The notes beneath the pieces were generated by a model, which saw only the letters and a list, made by a program, of their open reading frames with translations, searched no databases and was not told the DNA's origin. The position numbers and the translations under genes were made by a program. Of a stretch of DNA of 64,000 nt, positions 51,503 through 59,491 are shown piece after piece (the first letter of the stretch is position 1; every line of letters starts with the position of its first letter). The DNA is from Clostridiales bacterium oral taxon 876 str. F0540 (GTDB taxonomy: Bacteria > Bacillota > Clostridia > Clostridiales > Clostridiaceae): positions 126,402-190,401 of the forward strand of contig KE993473.1 in the NCBI GenBank assembly GCA_000466585.1, read 5' to 3'.

Positions 51503-51779
51503 ACTTTATCCTCCCTGCAATAATTAATGTATAAGTAAAAAGCAGCTTACTGCTTATAGACTTCTTCTATAAGTAACACATGTATTTTACCTCTATAGCA
51601 TAGATATATCCATTATCTTGATAATTGTCAACTATTTTATGCATAAAGGATAAATAAACCATACTTACATCTAATTCACTAGTCAATACTGTCGTTTTTA
51701 CTCTATAGCTTTATAATAATAATTTCGATAAATAAAGCATCAAACTTTATTATACTAAAATTAAAGGGGGGAGTAGTTT
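51503..51779. other. 277-nt gap
   Basis: Contains AAAAGCAGCTTACTGCTTATAG, a weak hairpin near 51540, and AT-rich sequence before the GGGGGGAG ribosome binding site of the SpoIID-like gene. No ORF or RNA gene is supported. Confidence 0.4.
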
Positions 51780-54068
51780 GTGTTTAAAAAATATATAGCC
51801 TTTTTTATATCATTGTTCCTAATTATTACAATGCTTCCTTTAGCAATTATGCAGAAGGTTTATGCCTATCAAAACAATTCTTATTTTAATGATTTAAAAA
51901 TTGGGCTTGTAAGTATGTCAGCCTCCTCTATAAGTATATCATTAAGTGGAGATTATGCTTTAAACGGTAAAGTCTATCCTTCTGGATCACTATTAAGTTT
52001 AACGACAGATGGGACAAGTATTTTATTAAACGGAACAACATTAAATCAAATTAATTTAGTTCCAAACAGCAATTCTAGTTTTCTAATTATAACCTCAGGC
52101 ACTGTATCAAATAAATATATGGGTTCTTTTCTTATAAAAGTTCTTAACGGAAAGCTCCTGCCTATCAATAGTATTTATATAGAAGATTATTTAAAGGGTG
52201 TCGTAGGTTATGAAATGGCTAATAATTTTCCTCTTGAGGCCTTAAAGGCTCAAACTATAGCAGCAAGAAATTATGCTTTATCAAGAATAGGCTATGAAGC
52301 ATCAAAAGGCTATGATTTTGATGATACAGCAAGCTATCAGGTTTATAAAGGATATAACTCAAGTTATCAAAATGTTATAAATGCAGTTAACCAAACACGA
52401 GGTGAAGTACTTTTATATAATGATAAGCTTGTAGAAACTCTATATTCAGCATGGCATGGTGGTGTTTCTGAAAACAGTGAAAATGTGTGGGGTAATACTG
52501 TTCCATATTTAAGATCTGTTTCAGACCCTTATGAAAGTGATGCGTGGCCAAATGGTAATAGAATATATAGCAATGCCCAAGTGCAGGCAGCTTTAGTTTC
52601 TAAGCGTTATCTTTCTTCAACAGATATTTTTGAAAGCTTGGATTTAAGTTCAATAACAAGATTCCCAAGCGGAAGAGTATCTAGTATAAATATAATCTAT
52701 AAAGATTCTGCTGGGGTAGATCAAACAAAATCAGTTACAAAAGACAATACACGGACTTTCCTAGGCCTGCCAAGTAATTTGTATACTGTTACTTATGACT
52801 CAGTAAATGGTTTTTATACCTTCTCCGGTAAAGGAAATGGACATGGTCTTGGAATGAGCCAGATAGGAGCTAGAAATCGCGCTTCAGCTGGACAAACCTA
52901 TAATGAAATATTGAAGTTTTACTATCAGGGAACCTATATTCAAAATCTTATACTTAAGGCTTCATTAGGTACAATTACTCAAAACAGCAGCTCCCTATAC
53001 CTTAGAAATGCCATTTCCTTTAATGCATCCGGAATAAATGGCAATGGTTATGGATATTTATTTAAGTATGTCGTAAAGAACGATTCTAATATAGTATTTA
53101 CTCAAGATTACAGCAGCTCAACGGAACTTAATTATACGCCTTTAAATTCCGGAAATTATACTGCTGAAATTTATATAAAAGATAACTTCTCAATTTCAGA
53201 TTATGACGATATGAAAGTTATTCCATTTTCAATTTATAATCCATTAAATTTAGTTTCATTTAACAAAGATATTCAAAATGTATTTACAGGAGATACTGTT
53301 ACCTTGAGTTCTATAGTAAACGGAGGCTCTGGAAGCGGCGTACAGTATAAATATGTAGTTTCAAGAGATGGGCAGACAATAGCTCTAAGAAACTATGATA
53401 CAAATAACAGCTTTAGCTTTAATCCTAACCTACCAGGAAACTACGAAGTTTATGTTTATGCCGTTGATCCCATATCAAAAAAGGAATTTGACGTTACTGG
53501 GAAGATAACATTCGGAGTAATTCAGAGAGCTTCCATTGCATCTGCAACAGTCTCAGGCTACCTTTATGAAGGAAAAATGGTAACTCTTAATTCAACAAGC
53601 ACAGTTAGTGATTCTACAAATATTAATTACAAATACGAAATATATAATAATGAAAGTCTTTTAACTTCTAACAGCTTTAGTGAATCAAGTCAGTTCAGCT
53701 TTACACCATCAAATTCTGGTGTTTATACAATTAAAATTTATGAAAAAGATGGATTAAGCTCAAGAAGCTATGATAGTATTAAGCAGTTTGATATCACAAT
53801 AAGCAGCAAACCTTTAATTCTATCAACTCTTCCTCTAAGTTATGGTATGACTAATAAAGATGTAGCTTTACTCCAAAATGCACTGATAAAATTAGGCTAT
53901 CCTCTTTCTGGAGCAACAGGCTACTTTGGTTCTCAAACAAAAGATACTGTTATATCTTTTCAAAAAAGCAAAGGTCTGACTGCTGATGGTATAGTAGGAA
54001 ATCTTACTTACAAGACTTTAAATGATGCACTCATCCAAAAGGCCGGAATCAAAAATTTGACTTTTTAA
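51780..54068 (+). CDS. SpoIID/LytB-domain wall protein with peptidoglycan-binding tail
   Basis: 762 aa secreted protein. Signal peptide (1-30, FKKYIAFFISLFLIITMLP), SpoIID/LytB domain (about 120-380) with YIEDYLKGVVGYEMANNFP, ALKAQTIAARNYAL and the active-site GHGLGMSQIGARNRA, three triple-tyrosine/Ig-like repeats (about 405-680; YLFKYVVKND, VQYKYVVSRDG, INYKYEIYNNE) and a C-terminal PG_binding_1 domain (about 690-750; YGMTNKDVALLQNALIKLG). SpoIID enzymes cleave denuded glycan strands. GTG start with AAGGGGGGAG. Confidence 0.93.
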   Translation: MFKKYIAFFISLFLIITMLPLAIMQKVYAYQNNSYFNDLKIGLVSMSASSISISLSGDYALNGKVYPSGSLLSLTTDGTSILLNGTTLNQINLVPNSNSSFLIITSGTVSNKYMGSFLIKVLNGKLLPINSIYIEDYLKGVVGYEMANNFPLEALKAQTIAARNYALSRIGYEASKGYDFDDTASYQVYKGYNSSYQNVINAVNQTRGEVLLYNDKLVETLYSAWHGGVSENSENVWGNTVPYLRSVSDPYESDAWPNGNRIYSNAQVQAALVSKRYLSSTDIFESLDLSSITRFPSGRVSSINIIYKDSAGVDQTKSVTKDNTRTFLGLPSNLYTVTYDSVNGFYTFSGKGNGHGLGMSQIGARNRASAGQTYNEILKFYYQGTYIQNLILKASLGTITQNSSSLYLRNAISFNASGINGNGYGYLFKYVVKNDSNIVFTQDYSSSTELNYTPLNSGNYTAEIYIKDNFSISDYDDMKVIPFSIYNPLNLVSFNKDIQNVFTGDTVTLSSIVNGGSGSGVQYKYVVSRDGQTIALRNYDTNNSFSFNPNLPGNYEVYVYAVDPISKKEFDVTGKITFGVIQRASIASATVSGYLYEGKMVTLNSTSTVSDSTNINYKYEIYNNESLLTSNSFSESSQFSFTPSNSGVYTIKIYEKDGLSSRSYDSIKQFDITISSKPLILSTLPLSYGMTNKDVALLQNALIKLGYPLSGATGYFGSQTKDTVISFQKSKGLTADGIVGNLTYKTLNDALIQKAGIKNLTF

Positions 54069-54076
54069 GAGTAATA

Positions 54077-54182
54077 AAAATGCCTCAAAACAGCTTGACC
54101 TATTGAGTGATATTTGAAGTATGAGAATTTTTCACTTCTTCATATTCAAATACCATACTAAGTTTAGTTGATTGAGGCATTT
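54077..54182. repeat. 106-bp cruciform-like inverted repeat
   Basis: AAAATGCCTCAA (54077-54088) and TTGAGGCATTT (54172-54182) are terminal arms, and inside TATTTGAA-TATGA pairs with TCATATTCAAATA. It separates convergent genes and could be a double terminator or a MITE-like element. No T-run follows on the plus side. Confidence 0.65.
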
Positions 54183-54241
54183 ATATCTATTTTTACAATT
54201 TTATTAATATCATGTGATAGTCAAAGCGGTTGGGATTAAGC

Positions 54242-54949
54242 TTATATATAATTAATAATTTTATTTACATCCCCGTCCCAGATCTGATACTTGCTATTAA
54301 CTTCTGTAACATTTCTTGAAAGATTGCTATGTATATAAACACAATCCAAGGAGGCTGCAGCAGAACCTTCAGCATCACATTTATCATCATTGCCTATGAA
54401 AATAGTTTCCTGTCTGTTTAAGCGTTCTTTTTCGATGAGATAATCAAAAAATGCTTTATCGGGCTTGCATATTTCTATATCAGAGGAACTGTATAATCCG
54501 TCAAAATAATTATAAATACCTAACAGCTTTAATTCAGGAACAGTAAATTCTCTCTGTCCATTAGACAGCATAAATACCTTTCTGTCCTTGCTTTTCAACT
54601 CTTTTAATAACTCTATTACACCCGGGTACAATCTTATATAGTCTACAGATAATACTCTAAAGAGCTTCATTGTTTGATTTACAGTTTCCTTATCTGCCTT
54701 AACCCCTTTATTCTCATATAGCTTTTCAAATACTAAAGACAGCCTTATATCGGGGTATTTTGTCTTAGTATTTGCCTTTAGCTCTTCCTTAACCTCTTTT
54801 AAATATGTCTTTTTAAGCTCACTGTAGTTGTAAGCAGCACCATTATAACTATAAAAAAGCGCAAGCTTTTCCCAAAAAGCCTTTCTGCTTTCATTTGTTT
54901 TAATATCAACTAAAGTACCATATAAGTCAAAAATAAAGTTTTTATACAT
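54242..54949 (-). CDS. HAD-superfamily hydrolase (YjjG-like)
   Basis: 235 aa. HAD motif I FDLYGTLVD with catalytic Asp residues, motif II MLSNGQ, motif III Lys in EICKPDKAFFDYL and motif IV FIGNDDKCDAEGS. It lacks a signal. The ATG at 54949 follows GGGTGG; an upstream in-frame start (54964) lies in the stop of the regulator. The next gene upstream, 15 nt away, is the XRE-cobalamin regulator. Subfamily IA phosphatases act on nucleotides or sugar phosphates; substrate unknown. Confidence 0.9.
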   Translation of the reverse strand: MYKNFIFDLYGTLVDIKTNESRKAFWEKLALFYSYNGAAYNYSELKKTYLKEVKEELKANTKTKYPDIRLSLVFEKLYENKGVKADKETVNQTMKLFRVLSVDYIRLYPGVIELLKELKSKDRKVFMLSNGQREFTVPELKLLGIYNYFDGLYSSSDIEICKPDKAFFDYLIEKERLNRQETIFIGNDDKCDAEGSAAASLDCVYIHSNLSRNVTEVNSKYQIWDGDVNKIINYI

Positions 54950-54964
54950 TAGAACCACCCTCAC

Positions 54965-55849
54965 TTAATCTAATATCTTTATAATATCATTGGCATCTAA
55001 CCCGTAGTAATCTGCATCAGTAGCTTCCAATACCTTTTTATTGTTTTCAAAGGCATATCCTCCAATTATGATCTTGGGCGGGTTTTTCCAAAAACAATTT
55101 TTAATAGCTTCTATCATGTATTTAGCAGAATCTATATGGCAGCTTATAGTAACAGAAATAATAATAAGCTCCGGTTTTTCAATTTTAATAGCATCAAGAA
55201 GACTTTGCACAGGCACATTAGATCCCAAATATATAACATTATAGCCTTTTAGCTCAAGAAAGTCCGTTATCATCCTTAAGCCTATGTTATGTAGCTCAGC
55301 ACCCGGTGTTAACGCAATAATTGTATGCCCGCCAATCTCTTCTTTCTTTTCCATGAACTTAAGTTCTTTCATAATATCCAAGCTAATTTCTGATATATAA
55401 TGTTCTTTCCAAACGTCCACGATTCCTTTTTCCCAAAGCAACCCAACTTCCTTTAAGGCTCTTTCCAAAACTTTAATATATATATCTTCTATTTCGACGT
55501 GTTGCTTGTAGAGCTCTAATATTAAACTTCTTGCTTCATCTTTGTTCCCTTTTATAAGCATATCAATAAATAACTTATAAATCTCATCTAAAGAATTCAT
55601 GCTAAAATCATAGCTTTTAAATTTCTTATTTAATACTTGCTTGTTCTCAGTTCTACCTAACAGGTAATCAAAAGAAACCTGAAATAAATCCGCGATTTTA
55701 TTCATCTTTTCTGTATCGGGAATCCTTATTCCATTCTCATAGTTTGCAATTGTAGTTTGCCCAACACCGAGCAAAGCTGCAAGTTCCTTTTGAGTATAAC
55801 CTTTTTTAGTTCTAAGTTCCTTTATCCTAACTGCCAGATCCTTACTCAT
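54965..55849 (-). CDS. XRE-type regulator fused to cobalamin-binding domains (CarH-like sensor)
   Basis: 294 aa. Residues ~5-65 are an XRE/Cro HTH (LAVRIKELRTKKGYTQKELA, then ALLGVGQTTIANYENGIRIP). Residues ~85-165 match the B12-binding helical cap and end in W-EKGIVDVWK-EH, i.e. the Wx9EH motif of CarH photoreceptors (W139, E149, H150). A B12 Rossmann domain follows with ELHNIG, the ExHxxG cobalt-ligand motif (H187). CarH proteins use a MerR HTH; here the DNA-binding part is XRE. ATG 55849 is chosen because AAGGGAAG is 8 nt upstream. It should sense adenosylcobalamin and perhaps light (inference). It is divergent from an ABC pair. Confidence 0.9.
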   Translation of the reverse strand: MSKDLAVRIKELRTKKGYTQKELAALLGVGQTTIANYENGIRIPDTEKMNKIADLFQVSFDYLLGRTENKQVLNKKFKSYDFSMNSLDEIYKLFIDMLIKGNKDEARSLILELYKQHVEIEDIYIKVLERALKEVGLLWEKGIVDVWKEHYISEISLDIMKELKFMEKKEEIGGHTIIALTPGAELHNIGLRMITDFLELKGYNVIYLGSNVPVQSLLDAIKIEKPELIIISVTISCHIDSAKYMIEAIKNCFWKNPPKIIIGGYAFENNKKVLEATDADYYGLDANDIIKILD

Positions 55850-55924
55850 ATTCATACTTCCCTTCTAGCTTTTAAGTAGTACTGCTCAATCTATAACTAA
55901 GAAGATATATAAACAATTTAATTT

Positions 55925-55997
55925 TATCACATATTGTGATATTTTTAGATTGTTTTATAATTACTATCTTGATTTATTTCTTTATGTGATATATTAT
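55925..55997 (+). promoter_or_regulatory. Promoter and TATCACA operator between regulator and ABC pair
   Basis: The perfect palindrome TATCACA-TAT-TGTGATA (55925-55941) stands in the divergent gap, and a half site TGTGATA recurs at 55985-55991 within the spacer of TTGATT (55969-55974)-17-TATTAT (55992-55997). The XRE-cobalamin protein is the obvious candidate binder (inference). Confidence 0.6.
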
Positions 55998-56088
55998 TAT
56001 ATTAAACAATAATTATTATTAAATGCAAGTAATTTTACATATTTTTTATTTTTACAATAATTTTAAATCAATATTGAAGTGAGAGGAG

Positions 56089-56176
56089 GTCGAAGTCCTA
56101 AATGGACTTCGACGGGTAATCTGCGAGTGATAACGAGTACTTTAGATTACCCAGTATTTCGAGTGAAAGGAGAAAT
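56089..56176 (+). promoter_or_regulatory. Structured leader and shared motif copy 2 (before ABC permease)
   Basis: Hairpin GTCGAAGTCC/GGACTTCGAC (56089-56113) is followed by GGGTAATCT/AGATTACCC (56114-56152) with a 21-nt loop, then ACCCAGTATTTCGAGTGAAA plus GGAGAAAT (56149-56176), which is the telA leader motif. CGAGTGA occurs twice (56124 and 56160). The ribosome binding site is in the shared motif, so structure could control translation. Confidence 0.65.
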
Positions 56177-56179
56177 TTT

Positions 56180-57337
56180 ATGAAGCTGCCATTTAAAATA
56201 GCATTAAGATTTTTGAAATCAAACAAAGGTCAAACTGCGCTTATAGCAATCGGAATCGCTGTTGGAGTATCCGTTCAGATATTTATAGGTTCGCTGATAC
56301 AAGGTCTTCAAAAAGGCCTTATAAATAAAACAATTGGAAACTCATCGCAAATAACCTTAACCTCAAATACTGACAATAAGTATATTGATAATTATACCGA
56401 AGTTATGGAAAAGGTGAAAGACTCTGACAATACAATTATAAATGTTTCCGCTTCTGTTGACGGACCAGCACTTGTTAAGGAAGACAATAAGAACTATTCA
56501 GTCCTTATTAGAGGCATGAATTTAGAGAACTCAGATAAGATATATAACATTCAGAGCAGAATATACGAAGGAAAAGTACCAGAAAAAGATTACGAAACAA
56601 TAGTAGGTAAGGAATTAAAACAAGAACTTAACTTGAGAACTGGAGATAAAATCTCAATAATAACAAACTCAGGTCAAACTAAAGAATTAACTATAACAGG
56701 TTTTTACGACCTAAAGGTATCCTCCTTAAATAAGTCTTGGCTAATTACTACACTTGAAACTTCTCAGCAGTTATTTTCGCTGGATAACAAAGCAACATCA
56801 ATTGAAATGCAGGTCACAGATGTATTCAAGGCTGATGAGATTGCCAATAGTCTAAGTAACAAGTTAACTAGTGATATCAAAGTTGATAACTGGAAGGCTC
56901 AAAATGCTGAACTTTTAAGCGGTCTTAACGGGCAAAGTGTTTCAAGCATGATGATTCAAGTATTTGTATTGATATCCGTTGCTCTTGGCATAGCAAGCAT
57001 ATTAGCTATAACAGTAGTTCAAAAGTCAAAGCAGATAGGTATTCTTAAAGCTATGGGCATTAAGGATAGAACCGCGAGCTTAATATTTTTGTTTGAAGGA
57101 CTTCTGCTAGGTACCTTGGGAGCAGCTTTAGGTGTGGCTCTTGGTCTCCTTCTAAGTATTATGTTTACAAGATTTGCTTTAAATCCAGATGGAACTCCGG
57201 TTGTTGCATTGTATATAAATTATAGCTTTATAGCACTTTCAGCACTGGTTGCTCTTGCCTCAGCTGCGGTTGCAGCCTTGATACCTGCAAGGAAATCTTC
57301 CAAACTTAATCCGATAGAGGTGATTAGAAATGCGTGA
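56180..57337 (+). CDS. ABC permease of the FtsX/LolC/MacB type
   Basis: 385 aa. N-terminal helix (FLKSNKGQTALIAIGIAVGVSVQIFIGS), a large extracytoplasmic domain (about 50-245), and three C-terminal helices with VVQKSKQIGILKAMGIKDRT, the usual FtsX coupling segment. One copy only, so it probably forms a homodimer. It is coupled to the ATPase by an 8-nt overlap. Family members export lipoproteins, drugs or peptides or work by mechanotransmission; cargo unknown. Confidence 0.92.
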   Translation: MKLPFKIALRFLKSNKGQTALIAIGIAVGVSVQIFIGSLIQGLQKGLINKTIGNSSQITLTSNTDNKYIDNYTEVMEKVKDSDNTIINVSASVDGPALVKEDNKNYSVLIRGMNLENSDKIYNIQSRIYEGKVPEKDYETIVGKELKQELNLRTGDKISIITNSGQTKELTITGFYDLKVSSLNKSWLITTLETSQQLFSLDNKATSIEMQVTDVFKADEIANSLSNKLTSDIKVDNWKAQNAELLSGLNGQSVSSMMIQVFVLISVALGIASILAITVVQKSKQIGILKAMGIKDRTASLIFLFEGLLLGTLGAALGVALGLLLSIMFTRFALNPDGTPVVALYINYSFIALSALVALASAAVAALIPARKSSKLNPIEVIRNA

Positions 57338-58034
57338 TATAATAAGTTTAAAAAATATAAATAAGACATATGGAAGCATAATTAAAACTCATGTACTTCG
57401 TAATATAAACTTATCCTTTGAGGAAGGAACCTTCAACTCAATAATCGGAGCCTCAGGAAGCGGTAAAAGCACACTTTTAAATATTATGGGTACATTGGAT
57501 AAGCCAACTGAAGGTGAAGTTTTTATTGATGGGAAAAGAACTGATACAATGAAAAAAAATGAACTAGCAAAGCTAAGGAATCAAACTATAGGCTTCATAT
57601 TTCAGTTTCATTACCTTCTTCCTGAATTCACTGCCCTAGAAAATGTACTGATACCATATAGAATCAGCTCCTCAAAGGTTTCTAAAGAAATACTCAACAA
57701 AGCCGATGAACTGTTAGATTTAGTCGGGCTTTCAAAGGTTAAAAATAATCTTTCTGTTAATATGTCAGGAGGTCAGCAGCAGCGAACAGCTATTGCAAGA
57801 GCTCTAATGAATAATCCAAAAATAATTTTAGCTGATGAACCTACGGGCAACCTGGATTCAGAATCTACAGAGAACATTTATAATTTAATGAGAAGTATAA
57901 ATGAAAATTTCAATACTACTTTCATTGTAATAACGCATGATAGAAGAATAGCTGAAAAAGCTGACAGGATAATTGAAATAAAGGACGGAAAGATATGTAT
58001 TGATGACAAAGCAACCATCAATGAGGCTTCATAA
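57330..58034 (+). CDS. ABC ATPase of the LolD/MacB type
   Basis: 234 aa ATPase with Walker A GASGSGKST, Q-loop IFQFHYLLPEFTALEN, signature MSGGQQQR, Walker B IILADEPTGNLDS and His in FIVITHDRR. Partner of the FtsX-type permease. Confidence 0.94.
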   Translation: MRDIISLKNINKTYGSIIKTHVLRNINLSFEEGTFNSIIGASGSGKSTLLNIMGTLDKPTEGEVFIDGKRTDTMKKNELAKLRNQTIGFIFQFHYLLPEFTALENVLIPYRISSSKVSKEILNKADELLDLVGLSKVKNNLSVNMSGGQQQRTAIARALMNNPKIILADEPTGNLDSESTENIYNLMRSINENFNTTFIVITHDRRIAEKADRIIEIKDGKICIDDKATINEAS

Positions 58035-58041
58035 AAATAGA

Positions 58042-58065
58042 GGCAGCTGTTTTAAAGCAGCTGCC
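58042..58065 (+). terminator. Terminator after the ABC pair
   Basis: GGCAGCTG(TTTTAAAG)CAGCTGCC, followed by a downstream CTTTT. Clear GC-rich stem. Confidence 0.8.
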
Positions 58066-58077
58066 CAATGCTTTTAA

Positions 58078-59373
58078 CTAGTCTCTCCAAATATGCCACA
58101 AAGCATTATTTGTTCCTCTTGCAAACACATCCGTTCTGTTTGGTCCCCAAGATACAGCTGCTGGATCAGAAGTTATATTTCCTCCGATATCACTCCAATT
58201 GCTCCATCTTGATCCATTCCAAGTAATTGTCATAAGCTGGTTATTTCTTCCCCTTGCAAACACCTCAAGTCTGTTAGCTGCTCTTGAAGAAGCTGCTGGA
58301 CCTGAAGTTAAGTTTCCTCCGAGGTCTTCCCAATTGCTCCATCTTGAGCCGTCCCACCATAAATGATATAATCTGTTACTTTGCCCTCTAGCAAATACAT
58401 CTATTCTATTATTCCCCCAAGATACAGCTGCTGGAGATGAAGTTAGAACTCCGCCAAGGTTCTCCCAATCACTCCATCTTGAGCCATCCCACCATTTATG
58501 ATAAAGTGCATTATCAGTTCCTCTTACAAAGGTATCGAGCCTGTTTGGTGCCCAGGACGATACAGCTGGTGCTGAGGTTAAAACGCCGCCAAGGCTTTCC
58601 CAGTTGCTCCACCTTGAGCCATTCCAGAATATATGCCACATAGCATTATCTGTTCCTCTGCCAAAAACATCTATTCTATTGTTTCCCCAAGATACTGCTG
58701 CCGGTGCAGATGTAAGCCTGCCTCCTAGGTTCTCAAAATCACTCCATCGCGAGCCATTCCACCATTTATGATAAAGCGCACTATCAGTTCCAACTACAAA
58801 AGTATCAAGTCTGTTTGGTGCCCAGGACGAAGCTGCTGGTCCAAAGATTAAAGTTCCTCCAAGGTCTTCCCATCTGCTCCATCTTCCACCAGGAGCAGGT
58901 CCAGGTCCGGGAGCAGGTCTCATATTTCTTAAAGTGAATTCAATTACATCTCTAAAGGTTGCATCTATTACATTATTGGGCACACCAGCTGCACGAAGCG
59001 CTGCAAAAATCCATGCGTTGCTTCTTCTGAAGCTGTTGAATATTGCTGTTGTTCTTTGATTTATATTTCCAGTAAATCTTTCAGCATTATCTAAAGTATA
59101 GGCAATAGCAGTTCTAAAGTATAAATTAACAGTCACCGGTCTTACACCAAATCTTTGGAGCCCTCTGCTAAGATCAGGTCTTTGCCTGTCAAGTAAAATC
59201 AGTATTCTGTTTACTTCCTGTTGTGGAGCTCTAAGAGAATCTTCATATCCAGAATAATCTTCGTAATCATCTAGTTCTTCAAAGTCATCATAACTTCTCA
59301 TTTGTTCTTCTGAAAATGGGCAAATAACTTGTTCATAGCAATAGGGACAATAGGTAAATGGACTAATGTACAT
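58078..59373 (-). CDS. PLL-type beta-propeller repeat protein (probable lectin)
   Basis: 431 aa. N-terminal CPYCYEQVICPF and an acidic stretch (about 1-45), a middle helical region (about 50-150), a PGPGPAPGG linker, then six full repeats of ~45 aa (about 165-430) with G-S-R-W-S-x-W-E-x-L-G-G, PAAxSWxxNR and DVFxRGTDNALYHKWW. This is the PLL/PHL seven-bladed-like propeller fold that binds fucose or O-methylated sugars. No signal peptide is seen, yet such lectins are often secreted. The DNA repeat is mirrored at the nucleotide level. Confidence 0.88.
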   Translation of the reverse strand: MYISPFTYCPYCYEQVICPFSEEQMRSYDDFEELDDYEDYSGYEDSLRAPQQEVNRILILLDRQRPDLSRGLQRFGVRPVTVNLYFRTAIAYTLDNAERFTGNINQRTTAIFNSFRRSNAWIFAALRAAGVPNNVIDATFRDVIEFTLRNMRPAPGPGPAPGGRWSRWEDLGGTLIFGPAASSWAPNRLDTFVVGTDSALYHKWWNGSRWSDFENLGGRLTSAPAAVSWGNNRIDVFGRGTDNAMWHIFWNGSRWSNWESLGGVLTSAPAVSSWAPNRLDTFVRGTDNALYHKWWDGSRWSDWENLGGVLTSSPAAVSWGNNRIDVFARGQSNRLYHLWWDGSRWSNWEDLGGNLTSGPAASSRAANRLEVFARGRNNQLMTITWNGSRWSNWSDIGGNITSDPAAVSWGPNRTDVFARGTNNALWHIWRD

Positions 59374-59453
59374 TATAAGCCTCCTTATATATCTTGATCC
59401 GCTGCTAAGCTTATCAATTTCAGCTTATGATGCAAAATTTTTTTTGTTACAAA

Positions 59454-59489
59454 AATAAACGGGCTATTTTTAATAAACCCGTTTGTATT
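59454..59489 (-). terminator. Terminator of the MFS gene
   Basis: AAACGGG/CCCGTTT with a 14-nt loop; minus-strand T-run follows. Confidence 0.8.
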
Positions 59490-59491
59490 AT

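Noticed and set aside
58200..58870. CRISPR-like repeats
   Set aside because: The ~135-bp period repeats encode the propeller blades and vary as coding repeats do; no spacers.
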